Position numbers and translations under genes: made by a program | Notes under the pieces: generated by a model | Told to the model about the DNA's origin: nothing | Seen by the model: the letters and a program-made list of their open reading frames with translations, nothing else | The model's database searches: none | Assembly: GCA_026398575.1 (NCBI GenBank) | Contig: JAPLSP010000069.1 | Location: 1-17,054 of the forward strand | Direction: 5' to 3' | Source of the DNA: Candidatus Sumerlaeota bacterium | GTDB taxonomy: Bacteria > Sumerlaeota > Sumerlaeia > JADFCT01 | Length of the DNA stretch: 17,054 nt | Shown: positions 7,782 to 15,050 of the stretch, one piece after another | Layout of the letters: each line of letters opens with the position of its first letter | Position numbering within the stretch: position 1 is the stretch's first letter

Positions 7782-8405
7782 TCAGGATTTTGAACTCAAG
7801 GAATCCGCCGTTTTTTCGATGTGAGGGTAATGCGTTTTGAAGCATTCAGGGCAGATGCCATGCGAAAACTTGGCGCCGGAATGCTTTTCGATATATCCCT
7901 CGATCCGTTGCCAGCTGGCTTTATCGGTCCGGATTTTATGGCAATACATGCAGATGGGCAACAAGCCTTGAAGGGTTTGAAGGTGCGTCAGGGCTTCTTC
8001 AAGGTCTTTGACCTTTTGCGCCAGGGCCGATTGCAGCTCAATGACGCGCTGTCCCACGCGAATGCGCGCCCGCAGCTCGTCGCGGTCGAAGGGCTTGGTG
8101 ACATAATCGTTCGCGCCCGCCTCGAGTCCGTGGACAATGTCTTTTTTCTGATTCAAGGCTGTCAGGAGGATGATATAATAAGCCTCGCCCGATTCCTGTT
8201 CGCGGATTTTGCGGCATACCTCGACGCCGTCCATGCCGGGCATCATCCAATCGAGGATGATCAGCCGCGGCGCATCGGGCTGCTGGCAGGCCGCCCAGGC
8301 TTCGTTCCCATCGCAGGCAACGATAACCCCATAACCCCACCTTTTCAGCAAGGTTGAAATCACCAGCCGCGACCCATCGTCGTCATCCGCAATTAAAATC
8401 CGCAT
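7782..8405 (-). CDS. Response regulator: REC domain with CxxC...CxxC C-terminal domain
   Basis: A 207-residue protein. Residues 1-120 form a CheY-like receiver: acidic pocket IADDDD (6-10), phospho-acceptor D52 in LDWMMPGMDG, switch residue T82 and invariant K104 in TKPF. A short coiled-coil-like linker rich in Q/L/E follows (about 121-146). The C-terminal module has GLLPICMYC (147-155) and HGICPEC (182-188), with C152, C155, C185 and C188 positioned as a zinc-binding knuckle. I know this tail from many environmental response regulators and hybrid sensor proteins, where its function is undefined. There is no DNA-binding HTH. No histidine kinase is encoded beside it, so it is an orphan. GGGGGGA just before ATG supports the start. 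It converges with the sialidase-like gene across 44 bp and diverges from the esterase gene. Confidence 0.92.
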   Translation of the reverse strand: MRILIADDDDGSRLVISTLLKRWGYGVIVACDGNEAWAACQQPDAPRLIILDWMMPGMDGVEVCRKIREQESGEAYYIILLTALNQKKDIVHGLEAGANDYVTKPFDRDELRARIRVGQRVIELQSALAQKVKDLEEALTHLQTLQGLLPICMYCHKIRTDKASWQRIEGYIEKHSGAKFSHGICPECFKTHYPHIEKTADSLSSKS

Positions 8406-8420
8406 TCAATCCCCCCATAT

Positions 8421-8561
8421 TGGGAGCGCCGGCATCTCTGCCGGCGATAGGCGATAAGCAAATACAAAAGCATCGCCGGCATCTTCGGCGACGAAATGCC
8501 GCTTTGCAAATGAATAAGCAGCGCCGGCAGGGACACGCCGGCAGAGATGCCGGCGCTCCCA
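8421..8561. repeat. Snap-back palindrome: perfect 26-bp inverted repeat with 89-bp loop
   Basis: The 26 bp at 8421-8446 are exactly reverse-complementary to 8536-8561. Each arm itself contains the GCCGGC(N)GCCGGC pattern and can fold locally. The loop contains a further hairpin, TCGCCG (8473-8478) with CGGCGA (8486-8491). The element fills most of the 245-bp divergent spacer and begins 16 bp from the response-regulator start codon. No transposase or coding frame accompanies it. Confidence 0.93.
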
Positions 8562-8577
8562 GTGGCGCTCCCAGTGG
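8554..8577 (+). repeat. Tandem duplication of 12 bp (CGCTCCCAGTGG)
   Basis: The 12-bp sequence CGCTCCCAGTGG at 8554-8565 is repeated immediately at 8566-8577. The first copy overlaps the end of the right arm of the 26-bp inverted repeat, so the duplication looks like slippage or a footprint at the element edge. Confidence 0.85.
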
Positions 8578-8650
8578 ATTGGGATTGCCAAGAAGGGGTT
8601 CGATGGGATGATATTGCGGCGTTCATCATGATAAAGGAGGGTATTGCGCT

Positions 8651-10693
8651 ATGAGGCGACAGAGCGGAGGATTATTGCCGGTAATATTTGCGGCGGGTAT
8701 TTGCGGCATGATGTTTGCGGCGCCTGAGATGCTTGCGGCAGCAGAGAACGATGCGCGCGAAGTATTGACGGCCGTTCATCATCAGCCTTGGCTGGACGGG
8801 CGCGTCACTCGCGCGAAAGACTGCAACACGACTCAATCCTTTGCGGCGCCCGATTCGCTCGGGACGTGGGAAAAGCGCAAAGCCTGGCTGCATCGCATGA
8901 TCCTTGTCGCCAACGGGCTGTGGCCCCTGCCCGCGAAAACGCCGCTCGATGCGGAAGTCTTCGACAAGAAAACGCATCCGGATTACACGGTCGAGAAGGT
9001 TCTCGTGCGGACTTTTCCGGGGTTTTATCTGACCGGCAATTTATACCGCCCCATCGCGGCTGACGGCGCCGCAAAAAAATATCCCGCCGTCCTGTGTCCG
9101 CATGGGCACTGGAAGGAAGGGCGGTTTGAAAACACCGACGTTGGTTCGATTCCCGGCTTTGCGATTGGATTCGCGCGGCAAGGCTGCGTCGCTTTTAGCT
9201 ATGACATGATCGGCTATAACGACAGCAAGCGAATGGGTTTCGAGCATCGCGCCGCCGGCGAAAAAACGGACCGGATTTGGGGGATTCACGTCGCGAGCTT
9301 GCAGCTGTGGAACAGCATCCGGGCCGTGGACTTCCTGCAATCGCTGCCGGACGTGGACCCCGGGCGCATCGCCTGCACGGGGGCCTCGGGCGGCGGCACG
9401 CAGACCTTCATGCTTTATGCCGCGGACGACCGGCTCGCTCTGGCGTCGCCGATCAATATGATCTCCTGCTCGATGCAGGGCGGCTGCATCTGCGAAAACC
9501 CGCCGCTGGCGCGCCTGGCGACGAACAATATGGAAATCGGCTCGCTCTTTGCGCCGCGTCCGCAGTTGCTGGTGGCCGCGACGGGCGACTGGACCGCCAA
9601 GACTCCGACGGTGGAATATCCGGCGATTCGCGGCGTTTACCGGCTCTATGGCAAGGAAGACAATATCGCCTGTCACCAGGAGAACGCGAAACACAACTGC
9701 AACCAGGCCTCGCGCGAGGCCGTCTATCGCTGGTTCGGCAAGTTTTTTTATCCCGGCAAAGCAGCGGCTGACTTTGCGGAAAAGCCTTTCACGGTCGAGG
9801 CGCGGGAGGACTTGTCCGTCTTCGCGCGCCGCGAGCCGCCCAAGGACGCGCTCGAACCCAAATCTTTTTATGAGCGCCTCAAGCAGGATCGCGAGGCGCA
9901 GTTGATGGAAGCGCTGAAGGGAAGCGTGGAAGACTTTGACAAGACGTATGGCGAGGCTTATCGCCTGACAATGTCCGTCGCGGAACCCGACGCCAATTCC
10001 ATTCAATCCGCCGACGCCGCCACTACGACCCGCGCGGACGCCATTCTTGAAAAATTTTCGCTTCGCAATCCTTCGACGGGACAGAATGTTCCCGTGAATC
10101 TGTGGATTTCAACAAAGCCGGCGTTTCGCGTCCGCGCCGCCGCGCCCGTGCTCATCCTGCATCCGGAGGGAAAGAAGGGCTTGGTGGACGCGCAGGGAGC
10201 ACTGATCGCGGAGGCGAAAAAATATCTCGATCAAGGCGCGCCGGTGATGGGGATTGACTGTCTGCGGACCGGCGAATATCTGACACCCGAAGGCGGCGCC
10301 GACAAGCGCGCCAAGAGCGTGGATCACTTCCAGACCTATAACCTTGTGGATGTCGCCTGCCAGGCGCAGGACGTTTTGCTGGCTGAGAGATATCTGGCTG
10401 AACGTTTCCGCATGGCGCCGGAGATCATCGGCCTCAAGGGAATGGGCGGACTGGCGCTGCTCGTTCATGGACTTGCCGATCATTCCAGCAAGACCGTGGC
10501 GGATCTCTCCGGTTTGGAGTTTGCAAACGATCATTGCTTCGCCGACCAGCTTTATATCCCCAATATCCGCCGCGCAGGCGATTTCGTTTCCTCGATCATA
10601 TCAGGAAGGAAGCGCCCCGTGGAATGGTCCGGCTGCAGCGACAAAGCCATGGAAGCGCGCCTGCAAAAGGCGAAGGCCTTTGCCGGGAAATAA
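8651..10693 (+). CDS. Secreted alpha/beta hydrolase, acetyl-xylan-esterase-like, two-domain
   Basis: A 680-residue exported protein. Residues about 1-31 form a signal peptide ending near MLAAAEN. The first alpha/beta-hydrolase domain (about 40-370) has an oxyanion-region phrase VLCPHGHWKEG (147-157), nucleophile S246 in GASGGG (244-249), a likely acid near TGDWT (311-315; D313) and catalytic His H348 in AKHNCNQASREAVYRWF. This pattern matches acetyl-xylan-esterase/dienelactone-type hydrolases of plant-polymer degraders. The C-terminal half (about 490-680) repeats the fold order, with VLILHPEGKKG (500-510), MGIDCLRTGE (533-542) and GMGGLAL (597-603) where the Ser would be, but has Gly there. 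It is probably non-catalytic. AAAGGAGG lies ten bases before the ATG. The likely job is de-esterification of acylated polysaccharide outside the cytoplasm; the exact ester is unknown. Confidence 0.88.
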   Translation: MRRQSGGLLPVIFAAGICGMMFAAPEMLAAAENDAREVLTAVHHQPWLDGRVTRAKDCNTTQSFAAPDSLGTWEKRKAWLHRMILVANGLWPLPAKTPLDAEVFDKKTHPDYTVEKVLVRTFPGFYLTGNLYRPIAADGAAKKYPAVLCPHGHWKEGRFENTDVGSIPGFAIGFARQGCVAFSYDMIGYNDSKRMGFEHRAAGEKTDRIWGIHVASLQLWNSIRAVDFLQSLPDVDPGRIACTGASGGGTQTFMLYAADDRLALASPINMISCSMQGGCICENPPLARLATNNMEIGSLFAPRPQLLVAATGDWTAKTPTVEYPAIRGVYRLYGKEDNIACHQENAKHNCNQASREAVYRWFGKFFYPGKAAADFAEKPFTVEAREDLSVFARREPPKDALEPKSFYERLKQDREAQLMEALKGSVEDFDKTYGEAYRLTMSVAEPDANSIQSADAATTTRADAILEKFSLRNPSTGQNVPVNLWISTKPAFRVRAAAPVLILHPEGKKGLVDAQGALIAEAKKYLDQGAPVMGIDCLRTGEYLTPEGGADKRAKSVDHFQTYNLVDVACQAQDVLLAERYLAERFRMAPEIIGLKGMGGLALLVHGLADHSSKTVADLSGLEFANDHCFADQLYIPNIRRAGDFVSSIISGRKRPVEWSGCSDKAMEARLQKAKAFAGK

Positions 10694-10697
10694 TTCA

Positions 10698-12047
10698 CTA
10701 TCGGAAGAAAAGCAGGGTTGTCACGATGAACAGCGGAATCAGCACAAGCCCGCTATAAACCAGGTACCCGAAGAAGCTGGGCATCTTGACGCCGGATTGC
10801 TCGGCGATGCTCTTGACCATGAAATTCGGGCCATTGCCGATATACGTCATCGCGCCCATGAAAACCGAGCCGCATGAGATGGCGATCAGCAAACCCTGGC
10901 CAATATTCCCGAACATAACCGGCAGCGCCCCTTCGCCGGATGGCAGCGCGCAGCCGGCGCTGAGGAAGACAACATAGGTCGGAGCGTTATCCAGCACACT
11001 CGACAGCGCTCCCGAAGCCCAGAAAAAATGCCATGGCTTCGATAAGCCCAGCCGCGCGCCTTCGAGATTGAGGATTTCGATGGGAACCTGCATCGTGATG
11101 AAGATGCCGATGAAGAGCGCGGCCACCTCGGCGATCGGGATGAAGTTGAAGCGATTGGCTTCGCGGATTTTGCGCGCGGTCAGCGCATAAGAAAGCGCTG
11201 CCAGCGCCAGCATCACCAGCTCGCGCAGATAAAGGAAAGGTTTCCACGCAATGCCTGGAATCGCCTTGCCCGGATCCAGCAGCGCCGCCGCGAGCACGAT
11301 GCCGAGCAGAAAGATGAAGTTGGCGCCGCCCGAAAGTTTCAACGGTTGGAGGGTCGTTTCATCCCGGGCGACGTCTTCCAGCGCCTCCCTGCGATAGGCG
11401 ACCGTATCCCAGATATAATAGACAAGCAACAGGACGGCCGTGCAGAACAGCCACTGCTTCCACAGCGTCAACGTCCAGAGAAACGGCACGCCGAGCAAGT
11501 AGCCCAGAAACAGCGGCGGGTCGCCAATCGGAAGCAAACTGCCGCCGATATTGGCCACGATGAAGATCAGGAAGATCATGGTATGCGCGACGCGCTTGCG
11601 CTCGGAATTGATCTGCAGGAGCGGACGGATCAGCAGCATGGCCGCGCCCGTGGTTCCGATCAGACTGGCCAGGACCGCTCCGATCGCGAGAAAAATAGTA
11701 TTCGTCAGCGGATGCGCCGGCAGATCACCTTTCAGGTTGATGCCGCCGCTGATCGTGAACAGGCTGAAGAGCAGGACGATGAAGGGGATGTATTCAACGA
11801 TGACGGCGTGTTTGAGAACCGCCAGCGCCGTGGCGAGGCCGGGCGCGCTGGCGCCGTCGTGCCCCTGGTATCCATGTTCGCGCAGTAAATAATATAGCGC
11901 GACGGCAAACCCAAGCGCGAGCGACAGATAAAGCTTGTTCCGGTTATGCTCCCACCAATGTTGCGTTTGGCGGAGGAGAGGCAGCAGCGCGATGCACAGG
12001 AGCAGCGCGACAAAAGGCAATGACCAGAACAACGAGGGTGTGGGCAT
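10698..12047 (-). CDS. NhaD/ArsB-superfamily ion antiporter (sodium:proton antiporter-like)
   Basis: A 449-residue polytopic inner-membrane protein with about 11-12 hydrophobic segments (first at 5-25, last at 428-448). Signature loops of the NhaD/ArsB/CitM ion-transporter superfamily are visible: GTTGAAMLLIRP (131-142), NIGGSLLPIGDPP (166-178), SSVLDNAPTY (349-358) and YIGNGPN (402-408). The paired pseudo-symmetric Gly/Pro/Asn-rich loops fit two inverted repeats of the fold. The likely role is Na+(or K+)/H+ exchange in pH or sodium homeostasis. Arsenite or carboxylate transport by relatives cannot be excluded. It converges on the esterase gene with 4 bp between stops. No strong Shine-Dalgarno precedes the ATG, and its upstream region is mostly occupied by a 304-bp palindromic element starting 36 bp away. 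Confidence 0.9.
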   Translation of the reverse strand: MPTPSLFWSLPFVALLLCIALLPLLRQTQHWWEHNRNKLYLSLALGFAVALYYLLREHGYQGHDGASAPGLATALAVLKHAVIVEYIPFIVLLFSLFTISGGINLKGDLPAHPLTNTIFLAIGAVLASLIGTTGAAMLLIRPLLQINSERKRVAHTMIFLIFIVANIGGSLLPIGDPPLFLGYLLGVPFLWTLTLWKQWLFCTAVLLLVYYIWDTVAYRREALEDVARDETTLQPLKLSGGANFIFLLGIVLAAALLDPGKAIPGIAWKPFLYLRELVMLALAALSYALTARKIREANRFNFIPIAEVAALFIGIFITMQVPIEILNLEGARLGLSKPWHFFWASGALSSVLDNAPTYVVFLSAGCALPSGEGALPVMFGNIGQGLLIAISCGSVFMGAMTYIGNGPNFMVKSIAEQSGVKMPSFFGYLVYSGLVLIPLFIVTTLLFFR

Positions 12048-12082
12048 AAAGCGGACGATTGGACTTTCAATATTGAAAGACT

Positions 12083-12386
12083 ACTGGTGGTCTTTCAATT
12101 TTGAAATGGCGGGTCATATCCAAAAGGACCCAACCCCGGAGGGGTTGAATTTGAGTAGACCCCGGTGGCAACCGGTGGGTACGCGCCCAGATAAGAAGAC
12201 CAACCCCGGAGGGGTTGAACCTGCAATATGACGAATTTGAGCTTCCATCATTGGTTCAACCCCTCCGGGGTTGGCGAAATTGTTGGCGCGACTACCCACC
12301 GGTTGCTACCGGGGGCTACTCAAATTCATCCCCTCCGGGGATGGGGCCGATTGGGCCCGTCATTTCAAAATTGAAGAACCACTAAT
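12083..12386. repeat. Composite palindromic element of about 304 bp, three nested inverted repeats, REP/BIME-like
   Basis: This element accounts for most of the 384-bp gene-free stretch 12048-12431. There are three nested inverted-repeat pairs: outer 12083-12113 with 12356-12386 (26 of 31 positions), middle 12134-12181 with 12293-12340 (45 of 48), inner 12200-12221 with 12253-12274 (22 of 22). The core motif AACCCCGGAGGGGTT is itself a hairpin and occurs three times, with a fourth diverged copy (CATCCCCTCCGGGGATG). A second hairpin motif, ACCCCGGT/ACCGGTGGGT, lies in the middle arms. There is no ORF, transposase or obvious target-site duplication. It resembles a BIME or MITE-type non-autonomous repeat. 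Confidence 0.9.
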
Positions 12387-12404
12387 GCCCGCCATGGTCA
12401 ATAG

Positions 12405-12431
12405 GCAATCCGCAATCCGCAATCCGCAATC
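12405..12431 (+). repeat. Heptamer tandem array GCAATCC, nearly four units
   Basis: The unit GCAATCC is repeated with exact 7-bp period and the array stops one base before the TAA stop codon (minus strand) of the small lipoprotein gene. It therefore sits immediately 3' of that gene, between it and the large palindromic element. Confidence 0.9.
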
Positions 12432-12692
12432 TTATTGGCGCGGCTCGTTCGGCGTATCCAGATGCTGCTCATGAATGAGCTGATATTCCGCCTGCCGGAT
12501 TTGCGCCGCCGTCCAGCCTTTGTCGGCCAGAATTTCCTTGGTCAGTTTGAGAGAGCCGACGGCGTCATAGAGCAACTGCGCCTGCTCGAATCGCGCGGGC
12601 GAGAGATAGGCGCGGTCGTCTTTGGGAGCACAGCCGGCGGCTCCGATCAACGCGGCCGCCAGCAACACACAGAGCAAAAGATTGCGTATCAT
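12432..12692 (-). CDS. Small lipoprotein of unknown function
   Basis: An 86-residue protein. Positively charged MIR, a hydrophobic run (about 5-17) and the lipobox AAGC with C21 mark a type II signal peptide, so the mature form is a lipid-anchored polypeptide of about 65 residues. The mature part is hydrophilic and mostly helical by composition (RFEQAQLLYDAVGSLKLTKEIL, 34-55, alternating charged and hydrophobic), with no domain I can name. AAAGGA nine bases before the ATG supports the start. The next minus-strand gene upstream also encodes a small lipoprotein, but 191 bp containing an inverted repeat separates them, so an operon is uncertain. Confidence 0.8.
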   Translation of the reverse strand: MIRNLLLCVLLAAALIGAAGCAPKDDRAYLSPARFEQAQLLYDAVGSLKLTKEILADKGWTAAQIRQAEYQLIHEQHLDTPNEPRQ

Positions 12693-12721
12693 GTCAGGAA
12701 GTCCTTTATGGCATTGTTATC

Positions 12722-12861
12722 AATGTAAAATGTAAAATGAGAAATGAGAAATTGAAAATGAGACCGCGCGCGCCTGGCAAATAATGCAGGGCTGCTCAAT
12801 GCGGTTGGCGGCATGTGTTGTCATTTTACATTTCTCATTTCTCATTTTCCATTTTACATTA
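12722..12861. repeat. A/T-rich inverted repeat, 40-bp arms, about 59-bp loop
   Basis: Positions 12722-12761 match the reverse complement of 12821-12860 at 37 of 40 positions. The arms are built of short units such as AAATGAGAAATGAG and GTAAAATG. The GC-richer loop holds no ORF. The pair fills most of the spacer between the two lipoprotein genes and could form a long hairpin on either strand. Confidence 0.92.
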
Positions 12862-12883
12862 TGCTTATTCCCTGGTTTTTGGT

Positions 12884-13318
12884 TTACTTCATGGCCGCCG
12901 CGCGCGGCTGCGCGGAACGGCCCATCAACTCGCGATTATAGCGCACAATGGTTCCCGTGTAATAATACGCGATCACCAGCTGCGTTCCGGCCCGGTACGT
13001 TCCCGTCGGGTGATAGCCGAAATGTTCTTCGATCAACGGCTCCTTCTTGACCCAGATCACGGCGTCGCCGCCCGTGCTGCGCGCGTTCTGGCGCAAAAAA
13101 TCCTCGCCGCGCTCGCGCGCCTCATAATCGTCATAGGAAGGGCTCTTGACGGTCGCCACCACTTCATAAGGCTCCGCGATGTCGCCATCCGTCAGGAAAA
13201 TGGGATAATCCGCCGGGCGCGGGGAAAACTTCTTGAGGACGCGGACATGCGTGCTGCAGGCGCTGGTCCATACCATCAGCGCCGTCAGCGTCAGGATTTG
13301 CAGCCATCGGATATGCAT
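12884..13318 (-). CDS. Putative small lipoprotein
   Basis: A 144-residue protein when started at ATG 13318, which has a strong GGAGGG seven to eight bases upstream. The reading frame is open to 13444, but that extension is Arg/Ala-rich and lacks a start context. The N-terminus MHIRWLQILTLTALMVW is a hydrophobic signal followed by TSAC, a slightly atypical lipobox with C21. The mature part contains ADYPIFLTDGDIAEPYEVVA and a GGDAVIWV segment. This arrangement (a 'P-x-V/I-F... pyevva ... GADAVI' pattern) recalls small outer-membrane lipoproteins with a YbjQ/DUF4156-like core; that resemblance is from memory and weak. Function unknown. It lies in the same direction as the glycosyltransferase upstream (165 bp gap). 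Confidence 0.78.
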   Translation of the reverse strand: MHIRWLQILTLTALMVWTSACSTHVRVLKKFSPRPADYPIFLTDGDIAEPYEVVATVKSPSYDDYEARERGEDFLRQNARSTGGDAVIWVKKEPLIEEHFGYHPTGTYRAGTQLVIAYYYTGTIVRYNRELMGRSAQPRAAAMK

Positions 13319-13483
13319 AAGGCGCCCTCCCTTTTTTTGCCTGCCGCGAAGCTTGGCCGCGCTCTTGAAAGCAGCCCGCGAGCGCGCCCCGAAGCGCTTG
13401 CCGCAAAGCAGGCTTGCATCATAACTCCGGCGCGCCGCAGGCAAACAAGGAAAAAGTGAGCGGCGGCGGCGATTCGCAGCGAT

Positions 13484-14674
13484 TCAGCGAGCTGCAGCCT
13501 GCCGGGAAGCCTCGATCATCGCCTCAAACATCTCGACGATGCGCCGCGCGTTGACCTCCCATGAATGCTCCTCAACCACGCGGGCGCGGGCGCGGGCGCC
13601 CATCTCGCGGCGCTGTTCGGGATGCCGGATGAGCTGGCAAATACACTGAACCATGCCGGTGACGTCGCCTGGCGCGAAGAGCAGGCCCTCGCGTCCGTGC
13701 GTCAGGATTTCGCGGATCGGCGGCAAATCGGGCGCCACGCTGGGTTTGCCCAAGGCGTGATACTCGAACAGCTTGGTGGGAGAGGATGTATTCGTCGAGC
13801 TGGCGATCAGCGTGACGTCCATGGCGTTGATCCAGGAAGGCGTCTCGACATAAGGCACGCTGCCGGCGAAATACAGCCGGTCGCCAAGCCCTTCGGCGGC
13901 CACGCGGCGGCGATGTTCTTCGACCTGAAGCCGGTCGCCGCCGATGATGATGATCGCGCAACTGATGCCCTGCGCGTCCAACCGTCGCGCCGCGTCATAG
14001 AACAGGTCAATGCCATGCCATCCCGTCAGCGTTCCGATGTATCCGGCGACGATGTCTTTGCGAATGCCCAGTTCGCCGCGCAAATCGCGGGCCGGGACGT
14101 CAGGCCGGAAATGGTTCGTGTCCACGGCCATGGGCATGACCTCGATGCGTTCGTCCGGGAGGCCCATCTCGGTCATGAGCGACGCTTTGAAAGGATGGGT
14201 CAGGACGATCAGCGAGTCGGCCTCGCGCAGGAGGCGGTTTTCACATCGTTGAGCCAGCCAGGGCCAATGCAGGCGCGCCCGCTGCTCCATGGCCAGACGG
14301 GCGTTGACTTCCAAAATGCGCGGTCGGCCGAATCGGCGCGCGAGGCTCTGGCCGGCGCGGCAGTACAGCGAATAGCGCTCGTACACAGCGTCAAAAGGCT
14401 TGCGCGTGAAAGCGAGGCGCAGCGCGCGCTCCATGCGGCGCGCAGTCAACAACATGCGCAAGTCCGCGCCCAGCCATTTCCGCGCATAGGGCGGAATCAA
14501 GCGCAAATCAGTCCCTTGCAGATTGTATTCGTCGTCGCCGCGATTGGCGGCGAACAAGGTCACTTCATGGCCGGCGCTTGCCAGCTCGCGGCAGGTTTCG
14601 CGGACATGCGTCGAACAGCCTTTGCGCCCGAGAATGGGGATTCCGGCGTCCGCGACGAGATAACAAATTCTCAT
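13484..14674 (-). CDS. GT4-family glycosyltransferase (GT-B fold)
   Basis: A 396-residue retaining-type glycosyltransferase of group 1. The N-terminal acceptor domain starts MRICYLVADAG and has the substrate loop GRKGCSTHVRE (16-26). The C-terminal nucleotide-sugar domain has IVAGYIGTLTGWHGID (208-223) and the sugar-nucleotide motif SSPTKLFEYHALGKPSVAPD (297-316), with E304 in the usual nucleotide-ribose position. ATG 14674 is preceded by GGAGAG ten bases upstream. The frame stays open 15 codons further, but those lack a Shine-Dalgarno and do not look like family sequence. It should transfer a sugar from an NDP-sugar to a cell-surface glycan, lipid or polysaccharide precursor at the inner face of the membrane. 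Donor and acceptor are not predictable. Confidence 0.92.
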   Translation of the reverse strand: MRICYLVADAGIPILGRKGCSTHVRETCRELASAGHEVTLFAANRGDDEYNLQGTDLRLIPPYARKWLGADLRMLLTARRMERALRLAFTRKPFDAVYERYSLYCRAGQSLARRFGRPRILEVNARLAMEQRARLHWPWLAQRCENRLLREADSLIVLTHPFKASLMTEMGLPDERIEVMPMAVDTNHFRPDVPARDLRGELGIRKDIVAGYIGTLTGWHGIDLFYDAARRLDAQGISCAIIIIGGDRLQVEEHRRRVAAEGLGDRLYFAGSVPYVETPSWINAMDVTLIASSTNTSSPTKLFEYHALGKPSVAPDLPPIREILTHGREGLLFAPGDVTGMVQCICQLIRHPEQRREMGARARARVVEEHSWEVNARRIVEMFEAMIEASRQAAAR

Positions 14675-14878
14675 GGGAAACAATCTCTCCGGCAGGCTGC
14701 TGAATGATCTGACGCGCAAAACTGCATTCTGATTCGGCGTGCTCTCTCAAAACAAGCGCTATCTCCTGTTGAATGCTGCATGCCTCGGAAAAAATAGCCG
14801 GCTTGCCACCGGAGCGCGCCCTCCCTATCGCCGCAACTAACATGGGAAACCAGCAAACCAAAAAAAAAATACAAAATC

Positions 14879-14896
14879 GCTTTTTTTAGTTTGACT
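14879..14896 (+). promoter_or_regulatory. Promoter-like element 1: T-tract plus TTGACT
   Basis: A GC(T)7-8AGT run leads directly into TTGACT (14891-14896), a good -35 hexamer with an upstream T-rich stretch. The best spaced -10 (GACTAT, 17-bp spacer) matches only 3 of 6 consensus bases, so promoter activity is tentative. Confidence 0.3.
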
Positions 14897-15010
14897 TGCG
14901 AACAGGAATTTGAGACTATTCCGGCTCTGGCACTATTGAGTATTGGGCTGCGGCATGAGGGAGCGGAGGAAGGGGTTGCGCCGGCAAGTGAAATATTTTT
15001 CTCCGAACGT

Positions 15011-15050
15011 GCTTTTTTGTTTGACTGGAGGGAGGGGAGCGCTTTATTCT
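15011..15050 (+). promoter_or_regulatory. Promoter-like element 2: T-tract plus TTGACT
   Basis: GCTTTTTTGTTTGACT repeats the preceding box 130 bp downstream. TTGACT at 15021-15026 is followed after an 18-bp spacer by TATTCT (15045-15050; 4 of 6 consensus). Transcripts would start near 15057, inside the potential folded region and about 200 bp upstream of the surface-protein start codon. Moderate at best, because the -10 is weak and the spacer slightly long. Confidence 0.35.

Noticed and set aside
11346..11892. Plus-strand frames opposite the antiporter gene
   Set aside because: Gln/Arg/Asp-rich antisense products typical of frames opposite membrane-protein genes; the minus strand is clearly the NhaD/ArsB-type transporter.
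12200..12274. tRNA T-arm (GGTTCAA-type sequence)
   Set aside because: The motif belongs to the perfect 22-bp inverted repeat; no acceptor, D- or anticodon arm can be built around it.
13565..14707. 380-residue plus-strand open frame opposite the glycosyltransferase
   Set aside because: Shadow frame; the minus strand has GT4 motifs, a Shine-Dalgarno and normal length, and the plus frame has no recognisable features.
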